Assembly (NCBI RefSeq): GCF_002272015.1
Contig: NZ_NPBY01000028.1
Coordinates: 1-64,000 of the forward strand
DNA length: 64,000 bases
Origin: Paenibacillus campinasensis
Lineage (GTDB): Bacteria > Bacillota > Bacilli > Paenibacillales > Paenibacillaceae
Direction: 5' to 3'
A program made the position numbers and the translations under genes. This document shows, one piece after another, positions 17,626 through 26,229 of this stretch. Every line of letters starts with the position of its first letter. Position 1 is the stretch's first letter. The notes below the pieces were generated by a model, which searched no databases, was not told where the DNA came from, and saw only the letters and a list, made by a program, of their open reading frames with translations.

Positions 17626-17919
17626 ATGCTGAAGCCTGAAGCAAACAGACAGTCCGAAGAGATTCAGAAGGATCGGGCCTCCGATCATGCCTCTTCGGGT
17701 CCGGTGTCCGGACATCAACCGGACTGGAGCCGACTGACCTCAAGCAAGGAAGATCCGGCTGGCCGGGAGTCGACGATGTTTGATATCGACCGGATGATCA
17801 ATGAAGGTCTGGGTGGAGGCAATGTGACCGAGGACAACGGCTGGATCGGTGCCTCCACCACCGATACGATGAAGCAGGTGAACGAAGCGCCGCGAGAAGC
17901 GCAGGAAGGAGATGACTGA
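17626..17919 (+). CDS. Hypothetical protein preceding sspH, 97 aa
   Basis: 97 residues, acidic, rich in Ser, Asp, Gly and Glu, with no cysteine and no membrane helix. The most structured part reads STMFDIDRMINEGLGGGNV, followed by an extended polar tail. AAGGAGGG lies upstream of the ATG and its stop overlaps the sspH start by one base, so both are translated from one message. I do not recognise the family. Context (co-transcription with a spore protein, divergent from Ku) suggests forespore expression. Confidence 0.75.
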   Translation: MLKPEANRQSEEIQKDRASDHASSGPVSGHQPDWSRLTSSKEDPAGRESTMFDIDRMINEGLGGGNVTEDNGWIGASTTDTMKQVNEAPREAQEGDD

Positions 17920-18101
17920 TGGATATACAACGTGCAATGGATATATATAACGCCAGCGAAACCTATAAGGTGAGCCTGGAAGGCGAGCCGGTATGGATTG
18001 AGCATGTGGACCCGCATAATGGCATGGCGACAGTTCAGGTCGGTTCGCGTCCGACCAATACGCTGACCGTCAACGTGGACAGGCTCAAGGAAGATGAATA
18101 G
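17919..18101 (+). CDS. sspH: H-type small acid-soluble spore protein
   Basis: 60-residue minor SASP of the H type, present in the spore core. It shows the family pattern MDIQRAMDIYNASETYKVSLEGEPVWIEHVD followed by an acidic C-terminus (VNVDRLKEDE), close in length and layout to B. subtilis SspH. It overlaps the upstream gene by one base (TGATG) and has GGAAGGAG as ribosome site. A terminator follows. Confidence 0.92.
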   Translation: MDIQRAMDIYNASETYKVSLEGEPVWIEHVDPHNGMATVQVGSRPTNTLTVNVDRLKEDE

Positions 18102-18200
18102 CAGCATGCTCCCGGCTGCCTAGCTGCTGCCTTATGCTTCATTCTGTATGTGCACCGATATACAATGATATAGATGCGATATCGAGATTAAGCGAACGTC

Positions 18201-18263
18201 AAACACCTTTCATCCGATTCCGTGCTTGTACATGAAGGCCGGGCGAGGATAAAGGTGTTTTTT
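18201..18263 (+). terminator. Terminator after sspH
   Basis: AAACACCTTT/AAAGGTGTTT stem with long loop and a six-T tail, 100 bases past the sspH stop. The remaining bases to 18456 show no other feature. Confidence 0.85.
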
Positions 18264-18456
18264 CATAACTGCACCCAGCGCTGTAGATGAAGATATGCGG
18301 TATGCTGCCGGATTATGTTTGGACTCCGGGCTTCCTTGCTGATCAACAATCCTTGCAGGGGGGAAAGCGGACCGATATAATGAAGATCAGGTTATTGCAG
18401 CATGGATAGGGGACAAGTTGTTCATCTTCATGCAGCAGGATAAAGGTGGGTTAACG

Positions 18457-18945
18457 GTGGATAAAAGCCATAGCGAAGCACAGTTCCAACTGACCTCCTC
18501 GGGGCCGGAGGATACACAGCGGCTGGCTGCCTGGCTGGCAGACAAGGCGGAGCCGGGCACGGTGATCGGGCTGGACGGGGATCTCGGGGCCGGGAAGACG
18601 GCATTCTCCCAGGGCTTTGCGAAGCAGCTGGGCGTCAGCGGCGTTGTGAACAGTCCGACGTTCACGATTATTAAGGAGTATGCGGGACGGCTCCCCCTGT
18701 ATCATATGGATGTCTATCGGCTGTCGCTGGATGAGGCGGACGAGCTGGGGCTGGATGAATATTTTTACGGAGATGGGGTATGCATTGTGGAGTGGAGCCG
18801 TCTCATTACGGAGCTGCTGCCGGAGCAATACCTTCATATTCACATGGAGACGATCGATGAGTTTCACCGCACCATCACGCTGACAAGCGTTGGCGAGCCG
18901 TACGGCAGCTGGTGCCGGGAATTGACTGAAAAATGGGGTAAATAG
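18457..18945 (+). CDS. tsaE: tRNA t6A threonylcarbamoyltransferase complex ATPase TsaE
   Basis: About 162-residue P-loop ATPase that, with TsaB and TsaD, makes the t6A modification at position 37 of ANN-decoding tRNAs. Walker A is GDLGAGKT, followed by the family strings VNSPTFTIIKEY, LYHMDVYRL and ELGLDEYF...VEW. I chose the GTG at 18457 because AAAGGTGG precedes it and the N-terminus then matches family length; ATG 18430 and TTG 18418 (with AGGGGA) are alternatives. First gene of the tsaE-tsaB-rimI-tsaD operon, as in B. subtilis ydiBCDE. Confidence 0.95.
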   Translation: MDKSHSEAQFQLTSSGPEDTQRLAAWLADKAEPGTVIGLDGDLGAGKTAFSQGFAKQLGVSGVVNSPTFTIIKEYAGRLPLYHMDVYRLSLDEADELGLDEYFYGDGVCIVEWSRLITELLPEQYLHIHMETIDEFHRTITLTSVGEPYGSWCRELTEKWGK

Positions 18946-18948
18946 AAA

Positions 18949-19737
18949 ATGAATGATCATAACACAGAGCCGCGCCAGCGGTTTTTGGCGTTAGATACGT
19001 CCACGGCGCAGCTGGCCGTGTCGGTGCTGGAGGAAATGACGCTGCTGACCGAAATGAACACAAGCGCAGAGCGCAACCATTCGGTGCATCTTCATCCGGT
19101 CATGGCCGAGGCGCTGCAGCAAGCCGGGATGACGATGGACGAGGTAAGTGGCATAGCGGTCGGCGTCGGCCCCGGTTCTTATACGGGCATACGCATTGCC
19201 GTTACGGCAGCCAAAACCTTGGCCTGGACACTGAATCTGCCGGTCGTCGGCGTGTCCAGCCTGCACGCGCTGGCATGGGGCGGCCTTGTGGCTGCGGTGA
19301 AGAATGGGCAGCCGCCCGAAGGCGGCAGCTGGATCGTTCCGCTGCTGGACGCGCGGCGCGGGCAGGTGTATACCGCCCTGTTCGGGACGGAGGGCAGCGA
19401 GATGAGTGCGCCGGTGCGTCTGGAGAACGACGGCATCCGTCTGATGCAGACGTGGCTTCAAGAGATTAAGGAGCGGATTGCCGGGCTGCCTGAGCAGCGC
19501 AGGCCGCAGCACGTCTTTTTTGTCGGCGAGGTCGACATTCATGCCGAGGCGGCAAGGGAGCTGGAAGGATTCGCGGGGACCGGGGTATCGATTTCGCCTT
19601 ATTCGCTGGAGGGCCGCTGGGTCGGGTATCTCGGCGCCAAGCGGCTGTTGGCCCAAGAGGCGGACGAGCCGCATTCGCTGGTGCCGAACTACACACAGTT
19701 GTCCGAGGCGGAAGCGAACCTGCTTCGGAAACGGTGA
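18949..19737 (+). CDS. tsaB: tRNA t6A biosynthesis protein TsaB
   Basis: 262-residue ASKHA-fold partner of TsaD. FLALDTSTAQLAVSVLE at the N-terminus, then the diagnostic GVGPGSYTGIRIAVTAAKTLAW near residues 73-94. It begins 3 bases after tsaE and its stop overlaps the rimI GTG. It acts as scaffold in the TsaBDE complex and has lost its own metal site. Confidence 0.96.
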   Translation: MNDHNTEPRQRFLALDTSTAQLAVSVLEEMTLLTEMNTSAERNHSVHLHPVMAEALQQAGMTMDEVSGIAVGVGPGSYTGIRIAVTAAKTLAWTLNLPVVGVSSLHALAWGGLVAAVKNGQPPEGGSWIVPLLDARRGQVYTALFGTEGSEMSAPVRLENDGIRLMQTWLQEIKERIAGLPEQRRPQHVFFVGEVDIHAEAARELEGFAGTGVSISPYSLEGRWVGYLGAKRLLAQEADEPHSLVPNYTQLSEAEANLLRKR

Positions 19738-20282
19738 AGGGAGCGTCGGAACGAGTGAACGAGTCGCAATCGAGCGCGCCATGGGATGAGGAAGGCTTGA
19801 GCTTCAGATTAATGACGGAGCAGGATATCCCTGATGTTCTGGCCGTGGAGAGGGAAGCCTTCACCGTCCCCTGGACGGAGGAAGCGTTCCATAATGAACT
19901 GAAGCTGAACCATTTTGCTCATTATATGGTGATGGAATATGAAGGCCGGACGATCGGGTATGCCGGCATGTGGACGATCGTAGATGAAGCGCATATTACG
20001 AACATTGCCCTCAAGGAGGCCTATCGCGGCCGCAAATGGGGGGACCGGCTGTTAACGGAGCTGATGAAGACGGCGGCTTATATGGGGATGGAGAAGATTA
20101 CGCTGGAGGTCCGGGTGTCCAACCATGTTGCCCAGAGGCTCTATTTGAAAAAAGGGTTCAGGCCAGCCGGCATCCGCAAAGGATACTACTCCGATAACCA
20201 TGAGGATGCGATGATTATGTGGGCGGACTTGCCTCCCTACCGGGAGGACGAAGGCACGGAAGGAAGTCAAAGGCTATCATGA
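19734..20282 (+). CDS. rimI: Ribosomal protein bS18-alanine N-acetyltransferase
   Basis: 182-residue GNAT acetyltransferase of the RimI group. The core runs from [23 protein letters not shown] through [22 protein letters not shown] (acetyl-CoA loop RGRKWG) to [19 protein letters not shown]. The GTG at 19734 overlaps the tsaB stop; the next GTG (19755) is also possible, since the first 25 residues are poorly conserved. It overlaps tsaD by 4 bases (ATGA). Confidence 0.93.
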   Translation: MKGASERVNESQSSAPWDEEGLSFRLMTEQDIPDVLAVEREAFTVPWTEEAFHNELKLNHFAHYMVMEYEGRTIGYAGMWTIVDEAHITNIALKEAYRGRKWGDRLLTELMKTAAYMGMEKITLEVRVSNHVAQRLYLKKGFRPAGIRKGYYSDNHEDAMIMWADLPPYREDEGTEGSQRLS

Positions 20283-21316
20283 ATGATATAAAGACGGATC
20301 GGCAGCATAGCTGTATATTGGCGATTGAGACAAGCTGTGACGAAACCTCGGTCGCTGTGGTGAAGGACGGATGCGAGGTGCTCTCCAGCGTCATCGCCAG
20401 CCAGATTGAAACCCATAAGGCTTTTGGCGGGGTGGTGCCTGAGGTGGCCTCGCGGAAACATGTCGAGAGCATTACGAACATAATAGAGGAAGCCATCCGC
20501 GAGGCCGGCATCGGGAAGAACGATTTGTCGGCGATTGCGGTGACGCAGGGGCCCGGGCTGGTCGGGGCGCTTCTCGTAGGAATGATGGCGGCGAAAAGCC
20601 TGGCGTTTGCCTTGAACAAGCCGCTGATTGGCACGCATCATATTGCGGGGCATATCTATGCGAACCGCTTCGTAGGCGAGATTGAATATCCGACGATGGC
20701 GCTGGTCGTATCCGGCGGACATACGGAGCTGGTGTATATGAAAGAGGAAGGCAGCTTCGAGCTGATCGGCAGAACGAGAGATGATGCGGTGGGCGAAGCG
20801 TACGACAAGGTAGCCCGTGCGCTCGGGTTTCCGTATCCGGGCGGGCCTCACGTGGATCGTCTCGCGCTTGAAGCCGAGGCGGCAGCCGATTTGCCGCGCG
20901 TCTGGCTGGAGGCGGACTCCTATGACTTCAGCTTCAGCGGACTGAAATCCGCGGTGCTGAACGCGGTTAACCAGAGCAAGATGCGCGGGGAAGACGTGCC
21001 GGCCGGAGCGATTGCCCGCGGCTTCCAGGAATCGGTGGTGGAAGTGCTGGTGGAGAAGGCCGTCCGGGCTGTGAAGCAGTTCGGAGCGAAGCAGCTGCTG
21101 CTATGCGGCGGTGTGGCTGCTAACAAGGGCCTGCGGACGGCGCTGACAGACCGCTGCGAGGCCGAAGGGATTCAGCTCACCATCCCGCCGTTTAAATATT
21201 GCACGGACAACGGGGCGATGATTGCGGCGGCCGCACATCTGAAATGGAAGCGGGAGCGTCAAGATCCGCTTGATTTGAAGGCAGATCCGCAGCTTTCGCT
21301 GGAAAGCTGGATGTAA
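20279..21316 (+). CDS. tsaD: tRNA t6A transferase subunit TsaD
   Basis: 345-residue catalytic subunit that transfers the threonylcarbamoyl group to A37. Landmarks are [16 protein letters not shown], the metal-binding [11 protein letters not shown] (HxxxH), [13 protein letters not shown], and [10 protein letters not shown] near the C-terminus. The ATG at 20279 overlaps the rimI stop; a longer frame from 20219 would run inside rimI without a ribosome site. In B. subtilis the gene is gcp/ydiE. Confidence 0.96.
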   Translation: MNDIKTDRQHSCILAIETSCDETSVAVVKDGCEVLSSVIASQIETHKAFGGVVPEVASRKHVESITNIIEEAIREAGIGKNDLSAIAVTQGPGLVGALLVGMMAAKSLAFALNKPLIGTHHIAGHIYANRFVGEIEYPTMALVVSGGHTELVYMKEEGSFELIGRTRDDAVGEAYDKVARALGFPYPGGPHVDRLALEAEAAADLPRVWLEADSYDFSFSGLKSAVLNAVNQSKMRGEDVPAGAIARGFQESVVEVLVEKAVRAVKQFGAKQLLLCGGVAANKGLRTALTDRCEAEGIQLTIPPFKYCTDNGAMIAAAAHLKWKRERQDPLDLKADPQLSLESWM

Positions 21317-21466
21317 GTCAACACGTTAGCGGCATGCTTGGCATGCTGTGGCGATGGCATGCGATAGTTCCATGAATATTCCAGAGGGCAGTTCCGGGTT
21401 GACCGGATGCATTCCCCTTGCAGACGTTCGTCGAGATGAGATCTTGACTTGGGCGGCGGCTGCCGG

Positions 21467-21501
21467 GAGTGTGTCCGGTCCAAACGGGACTGCTCTTTTT
21501 T
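21467..21501 (+). terminator. Terminator of the tsa operon
   Basis: GAGTG-t-GTCC pairs with GGACTGCTC (one bulge, two G-U pairs), followed by six T. Confidence 0.65.
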
Positions 21502-21566
21502 ATCGTGATGGAGGTCGCAAGTACGTCCGCAAAAGTGTGGCGATTCTTGTCAAGATGTGCACAACG

Positions 21567-21814
21567 TTATCCACATATCCTGTGAAAATTGTGTATAAGT
21601 AAGAAAAATGTCGAAATAACGGCGTTTGAAGACGGATTGAAAAGAGGGGATATTCTTTTCAGAAACCCGGGATTTTTTTGTGGATAATGTGAATAATTTA
21701 GTGGATAAAGCTGGATATTGCGCGGAAATGGGTGCAGAACAACAAAAAAATGGCCGCGAAGGCCATTTTCAAATCCTACTTATACACTAAAGCTGGGGAT
21801 AACGCTGTGCATAA
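21567..21814. promoter_or_regulatory. DnaA-box cluster between tsaD and the ABC-F gene
   Basis: Six 9-mers fitting TTATNCAC(A/T) lie within 248 bases: 21567-21575 (+, TTATCCACA), 21590-21598 (-, TTATACACA), 21679-21687 (-, TTATCCACA), 21700-21708 (-, TTATCCACT), 21780-21788 (+, TTATACACT) and 21806-21814 (-, TTATGCACA). A seventh with one mismatch is at 21794-21802. By simple base counting about 0.015 would be expected here. B. subtilis has a known DnaA-box cluster next to gcp (tsaD), the same neighbourhood. No dnaA or dnaN is near, so this is not the origin itself. Confidence 0.82.
21744..21769 (-). terminator. Terminator of the ABC-F gene
   Basis: AAAATGGCC-TTCGC-GGCCATTTT on the minus strand with a further T-run, about 85 bases past the ABC-F stop. 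It lies inside the DnaA-box cluster. Confidence 0.85.
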
Positions 21815-21853
21815 GTGCAATATTCGATTTTGAAACAGGTTTGTGAAATTTTT

Positions 21854-23803
21854 TTATTCCTCCAGCAGGGACTCCCATTCGGCAAAAATTTGCTCCAGCA
21901 ATTCTTTTTTGTTGTCGACGGTTTCCTGCCGCTCCTGAAGCGCCACATAATCCTGAAAAATTTCTGGACGGGTCATCTCTTCTTCAATCTGGGCAATCTC
22001 CGTCTCCAGTGTATGAATCTGCTCCTCCAGGCTCGCCAGCTTCCGTTTGCGGCTGCGCTCCTCCCGTTTCGCCTGCTTCTCGGCTTCAAAGGATACTGCG
22101 CCCTGCTTCTCCGGAGCCTCCGGTTTATTCTCCGTCTTGGCCGAATGCCGCGCAAAGGGCTCGGAGGGCTCATCGTTGAAGTCCAGCAGCTCCTGCTTCT
22201 TCTCGGTGTAGTCGTCGTAATTGCCCAGGAAATGCTGAACGCCGTCCGGATGAAGCTCGACGATGCGCTCGGCCATTTTGTTCAGGAAGTAGCGGTCATG
22301 GGAGATGAACAGGAGTGTCCCCTCATAATCCATGAGGGCGGATTCCAGCACCTCTTTGCTATACAGGTCCAGATGGTTGGTCGGTTCGTCCAGAATGAGC
22401 ATGTTGGCTTCAAGGAGCATCAGCTTGGCCAGAGAGACCCTGGCTTTCTCCCCGCCGCTTAATGAGCTGATCTTCTTGAGCACATCTTCGCCGCTGAACA
22501 GGAAGTTGCCAAGCACGGTCCGGATTCGGGCTTCTTCCATATGCGGATAAGCACTCCACAGCTCTTCCAGCACGGTATGGTTCGGATTGAGCTCCGATTG
22601 CTCCTGGTCGTAATAACCGAGCTTGACCTTCGTGCCCCACTGAAAGCTTCCCTCTGAAGGCTGCATCGTGCCGATCAGGCATTTGAGCAGCGTGGATTTG
22701 CCGACACCGTTGGGCCCGATCAGCGCCACGGTCTCGCCGCGATGCAGATCGAAGGAGACGTCCCGGAACAGCGGACTTCCCGGTTCAAAGGCGACGGATA
22801 AACCGCTCACCTGAAGCACGTCTTTGCCAGACATATATTCCACTTCAAACGAAAAGTGAGCCTTCTTTAGCTCCCCCATCGGTCTGTCCATGCGATCCAT
22901 CTTTTCCAGCGCCTTGCGCCGGCTCTGCGCACGCTTGGTCGTTGAAGCCCGGACCAGATTGCGCTGAATGAACGCCTCCATGCGGGCAATCTCATCCTGC
23001 TGCTTCTCGTACTGCTTCATCTGGGATTCGTATTCGGCCGCCTTCAGCTCGATGTAGCGGCTGTAATTGCCGGTGTAACGCTTCGAGTGGCGGCGTTCAA
23101 TCTCGACAATGGTCGTCACGAGCCGATCCAGAAAGTAGCGGTCATGGGACACAACGACGAGTGCGCCTGCATAGCCGCGCAGGTAGTCTTCGAGCCAGGT
23201 CAGCGTGGCGATGTCCAGATGGTTCGTCGGCTCGTCCAGCATCAGCAGGTCCGGAGCTTGCAGCAGCAGTTTGGCCAGCGCCAGCCGGGTCTTCTGCCCG
23301 CCGCTGAGCGTGGCGATCGGCGTGTCCGGTGCGAAGGAGCCGAAGCCCATCCCGTGCAGTACGCTGCGAATCCGCGTTTCGATCTCATACCCGCCGTGGT
23401 CCTTGAACCAGTCTGAGCGGACGGCGTAGCGGTCCAGCAGGTCCTGGTAGCGCTTCGGGTCCTCGCTCGATTTCGGATCGGCAATCAGCTGCTCCATCTG
23501 GCGCAGTTCCCGTTCAGTCTCCAGCAGCGGGGTGAATACGTCGAGCATTTCCTCCCAGATGGTCCGCTCGGATTGCAGTCCGCTATTCTGGGCGAGATAA
23601 CCGACGGTCGTTTCCTTGGCCTTGAAGATTTGTCCGCTGTCATAGGACATCTCGCCTGCGAGTATTTTCAGAAGGGTCGACTTGCCTGCGCCATTAACGC
23701 CGACAAGACCGATCCGCTCTCTTTCCAGCACCTGAAGATGGATTCCTTCAAGCACAGGGGTAACACCATATAATTTCGTAATGCCATTAGCTTGCAGCAG
23801 CAT
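21854..23803 (-). CDS. ABC-F family ATPase (YdiF-like)
   Basis: 649-residue soluble ABC-F protein with two ATPase domains and no membrane part, of the class that acts on the ribosome. Domain 1 has GVNGAGKST, LSGGQKTRLALAKLL and LLMLDEPTNHLD. The interdomain linker (AAEYESQMKQYEKQQDEI) follows. Domain 2 has GPNGVGKST, LSGGEKARVSLAKLM and MLILDEPTNHLD. The C-terminus ends in a coiled coil. GGAGG lies upstream of the ATG at 23803 (MLLQANGITKLYG); longer in-frame ATGs at 23821 and 23848 are less likely. Its position after tsaD matches B. subtilis ydiF. Antibiotic protection is not indicated. Confidence 0.93.
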   Translation of the reverse strand: MLLQANGITKLYGVTPVLEGIHLQVLERERIGLVGVNGAGKSTLLKILAGEMSYDSGQIFKAKETTVGYLAQNSGLQSERTIWEEMLDVFTPLLETERELRQMEQLIADPKSSEDPKRYQDLLDRYAVRSDWFKDHGGYEIETRIRSVLHGMGFGSFAPDTPIATLSGGQKTRLALAKLLLQAPDLLMLDEPTNHLDIATLTWLEDYLRGYAGALVVVSHDRYFLDRLVTTIVEIERRHSKRYTGNYSRYIELKAAEYESQMKQYEKQQDEIARMEAFIQRNLVRASTTKRAQSRRKALEKMDRMDRPMGELKKAHFSFEVEYMSGKDVLQVSGLSVAFEPGSPLFRDVSFDLHRGETVALIGPNGVGKSTLLKCLIGTMQPSEGSFQWGTKVKLGYYDQEQSELNPNHTVLEELWSAYPHMEEARIRTVLGNFLFSGEDVLKKISSLSGGEKARVSLAKLMLLEANMLILDEPTNHLDLYSKEVLESALMDYEGTLLFISHDRYFLNKMAERIVELHPDGVQHFLGNYDDYTEKKQELLDFNDEPSEPFARHSAKTENKPEAPEKQGAVSFEAEKQAKREERSRKRKLASLEEQIHTLETEIAQIEEEMTRPEIFQDYVALQERQETVDNKKELLEQIFAEWESLLEE

Positions 23804-23978
23804 ATGATAAGGAACCTCCATATTTCTGTATGCATCGATGATATGCAAATCTTCTATTCTAATTTTCAGTTTACATGAAAATGGTCGAACAATCGACCTT
23901 GAAAGAGGCTGGGGGGATTCTTGGCGAACGAGGGTAACAGTGGTAAACTAAACTTAAATCAACGTGAGGGGACAGGTC

Positions 23979-24674
23979 ATGTTGCCTTTTGAGAGTGAGT
24001 ATCAGATCGGACCTCCGGCCAAGCAGCAGCGTCAGTTGAAACAGCAGCTCAGGCAGCAGATGTCGAAGCGGCGAGATGCGCTTGCCGAGAAAGCGCGGCA
24101 GGAGCTTTCGTTCCTTGCCTGCCGGCATGCGGCCCAGCTAATGGAGCAGCGCGGCTTGCAGCGGATGCTGGTCTACGTCCCGTTTCGCTCCGAGCTGGAT
24201 TCCCGGCCGCTTGTTGAATGGGCGTGGGGGGCAGGCATCGAGGTGCTCGTGCCGCGAAGCATTCCCCGCGACAGGTCGATGGAGCTGTACCTGCTGCGCA
24301 GCTGGGATCAGCTCGTACCGGGAGCTTACGGCATTCTTGAGCCGGACCCTGCTGCTGCAGAGCGGCATGAGGATGCTGCCCCGGAGATCGTGTGGGTCCC
24401 GGGACTTGCTTTTGACAGGAAGGGCGGCAGGCTCGGATACGGGGGAGGGTACTACGACCGGCTGCATGACAAGTTGAACAGGCTGCGTCAGGACCCGGAA
24501 CGGAATGCGCCTGGCACAAGCAAGAGCACGATGTGGATGGGGCTTGCCTACGAGATTCAAGTCGTGGATCAGGTGCCCATGGACAGGCATGATGCGGTAC
24601 TGGACGGCCTGGTTACGAACGAGGGCTGTACGACACGAAACGAGCAGCATACGGAGGGTGAAGGATGGAACTGA
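23979..24674 (+). CDS. 5-formyltetrahydrofolate cyclo-ligase
   Basis: 231 residues. It converts 5-formyl-THF to 5,10-methenyl-THF using ATP. The domain starts at residue 17 with [15 protein letters not shown]; landmarks are [17 protein letters not shown], the ATP loop [18 protein letters not shown] and the closing [24 protein letters not shown] lies upstream of ATG 23979. Its end overlaps moaC by 10 bases, so both are one operon. Confidence 0.93.
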   Translation: MLPFESEYQIGPPAKQQRQLKQQLRQQMSKRRDALAEKARQELSFLACRHAAQLMEQRGLQRMLVYVPFRSELDSRPLVEWAWGAGIEVLVPRSIPRDRSMELYLLRSWDQLVPGAYGILEPDPAAAERHEDAAPEIVWVPGLAFDRKGGRLGYGGGYYDRLHDKLNRLRQDPERNAPGTSKSTMWMGLAYEIQVVDQVPMDRHDAVLDGLVTNEGCTTRNEQHTEGEGWN

Positions 24675-25147
24675 GTCATTTTAACACACAGGGCAGAGCC
24701 CGCATGGTCGATATTAGCGACAAGGAAGTGACCGCCCGCACGGCCACGGCCCGCACGACGGTTACGATGCATCCGGATACCCTGGTCAAAATTCAGGAGG
24801 GCAAGATCGGTAAAGGAGACGTGCTGGCGGTGGCCCAGGTGGCTGGCGTTATGGCGGCGAAGAAAACAGCGGACTTCATCCCGATGTGCCACCCGCTGCC
24901 GCTGACCGGAATTGACATCACGTTCGCCGATAATGCGAAGGACGAGCTGTATGTCGAGGCCACAGTGAGAACGACAGGCAAGACGGGGGTTGAGATGGAG
25001 GCTTTGACGGCCGTTTCGGCTGCGGCGCTGACCGTCTATGATATGTGCAAGGCGCTTCAGAAGGATATGGTGATCGGGCCGACGATGCTGGTTCGCAAAA
25101 CCGGCGGAAAAAGCGGCGATTACATAAAGGAACAGAGCGAGCAATGA
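24665..25147 (+). CDS. moaC: Cyclic pyranopterin monophosphate synthase
   Basis: 160-residue MoaC, which with MoaA converts GTP to cyclic pyranopterin monophosphate in molybdenum cofactor synthesis. Family strings are complete: [43 protein letters not shown] and [29 protein letters not shown] precedes the ATG. MoaA is not in the window. Confidence 0.96.
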   Translation: MELSHFNTQGRARMVDISDKEVTARTATARTTVTMHPDTLVKIQEGKIGKGDVLAVAQVAGVMAAKKTADFIPMCHPLPLTGIDITFADNAKDELYVEATVRTTGKTGVEMEALTAVSAAALTVYDMCKALQKDMVIGPTMLVRKTGGKSGDYIKEQSEQ

Positions 25148-25205
25148 ATTAAAGAGCAGGATAAATACAAAGTTTCGGATAGAGAGGGAAGGGAGAGGGG
25201 ACTTC

Positions 25206-25697
25206 ATGGTGTGGAAAACGGCGATCCTGACCGCGAGCGACAAAGGCGCGCGGGGGGAGCGTGAAGATACGAGCGCCCAGGTTATCCGGGAACTGGTGGA
25301 AGAAGAGCTTGGTGGAGAAATTATTGAATACCGGATCGTCCCGGACGAGCAGGATGAAATTATTGCGGCGCTGATTGAACTGACAGACTACTATCAGCTG
25401 GATCTGGTGCTGACAACCGGCGGAACGGAGCTGGCGATTCGGGATGTCACACCAGAGGCGACCAAGCGGGTCGTCGAACGCGAGGTCCCTGGCATCGCCG
25501 AGGCGATGAGAGCGACGGTCATGCAGAAGAACCGGGCGGCGATGCTGTTCCGCGGAATATGCGGCATCCGCGGGCGGACGCTGATTCTGAACCTGCCGGG
25601 GTCCCCGAAGGGTGTCCATGAGAATCTGGCGGCCGTCATGGATCAGCTTCCCGAGGCGCTCTTGATGGTGACGGGGCAATACCGGGAGCAGTTGTAG
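25206..25697 (+). CDS. MogA/MoaB family molybdopterin adenylyltransferase-like protein
   Basis: 163 residues of the MoaB/Mog fold that adenylates molybdopterin. ILTASDKGARGEREDTS opens the protein; the substrate loop reads LVLTTGGTELAIRDVTPEAT and NLPGSPKGV lies near the end. The loop has Glu after TTGGT where the E. coli and B. subtilis proteins, as I recall, have Gly. It is 58 bases downstream of moaC in the same direction, so probably co-transcribed. Confidence 0.92.
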   Translation: MVWKTAILTASDKGARGEREDTSAQVIRELVEEELGGEIIEYRIVPDEQDEIIAALIELTDYYQLDLVLTTGGTELAIRDVTPEATKRVVEREVPGIAEAMRATVMQKNRAAMLFRGICGIRGRTLILNLPGSPKGVHENLAAVMDQLPEALLMVTGQYREQL

Positions 25698-25911
25698 GAC
25701 AGATCGGACAGGCGTTTCAGGCTTGTCGAGCCGGTAATTCTTTCGCGCTTTCGCGCTTTTTGCAAGAACGTCATCTGTATAGTTGTTAAATATTATGGTA
25801 TGCTGGAATCAATGTGACAATGATGGCAAGCTGTGCCGGAGTATCGACTGTGGACAAATATCCCAATAGGTCCTTGAAGGTCAGCAACACAGGACAAGGA
25901 GGAAACATAGA

Positions 25912-26148
25912 ATGGGTAGTACAATAGGTGTACCGGGCTTAATCTTGCTCGTGATTTTGGCGCTGCTGTTGTTCGGTCCGAATAAATTGCCGGAGCTTGG
26001 CCGTGCGGTCGGAAGAACGTTCCGTGAATTCAAGAACGGCGCCCGTGAGATTATCGAAGACGAGCCGGCTCCGAAGAAGGAAGATCAAGCTCGCCAGACG
26101 GCGGCAGTGGAAGAAACGAAGGCGGATAACAAACGTCTGCCTGAATAA
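25912..26148 (+). CDS. tatA: Twin-arginine translocase subunit TatA
   Basis: 78 residues. One N-terminal membrane helix (PGLILLVILALLLFGPNKLPELG with the FGPxKLPE hinge), an amphipathic helix (GRAVGRTFREFKNGARE) and an acidic tail. It forms the translocation element of the Tat export pathway together with TatC downstream. AAGGAGGAA precedes the ATG. In B. subtilis the equivalent place holds tatAy-tatCy. Confidence 0.96.
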   Translation: MGSTIGVPGLILLVILALLLFGPNKLPELGRAVGRTFREFKNGAREIIEDEPAPKKEDQARQTAAVEETKADNKRLPE

Positions 26149-26164
26149 CGGTTGGTGTGGGAAT

Positions 26165-26189
26165 ATCCCTTCCTTCGGGAGGGATTTTC
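26165..26189 (+). other. Hairpin between tatA and tatC
   Basis: ATCCCTTCC-TTCG-type loop-GGAGGGAT followed by TTTCTT, 17 bases past the tatA stop. A weak intra-operon terminator would give more TatA than TatC, which fits the high TatA to TatC ratio of the translocase. Confidence 0.65.
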
Positions 26190-26229
26190 TTATGTCACGG
26201 GTTACAGATAGGATGGTGTGAGTTCAAAT

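Noticed and set aside
21348-21602. 84-codon frame downstream of tsaD
   Set aside because: No ribosome site, and it runs through the tsaD terminator and the DnaA boxes.
21567-21814. DnaA-box cluster as the chromosome origin
   Set aside because: No dnaA, dnaN, recF, rpmH or AT-rich unwinding region is near; the genes are those of the known gcp-side cluster.
23883-23898. Inverted repeat GGTCGA-N4-TCGACC before the cyclo-ligase gene
   Set aside because: Short, with no promoter that it would overlap; too little to call an operator.
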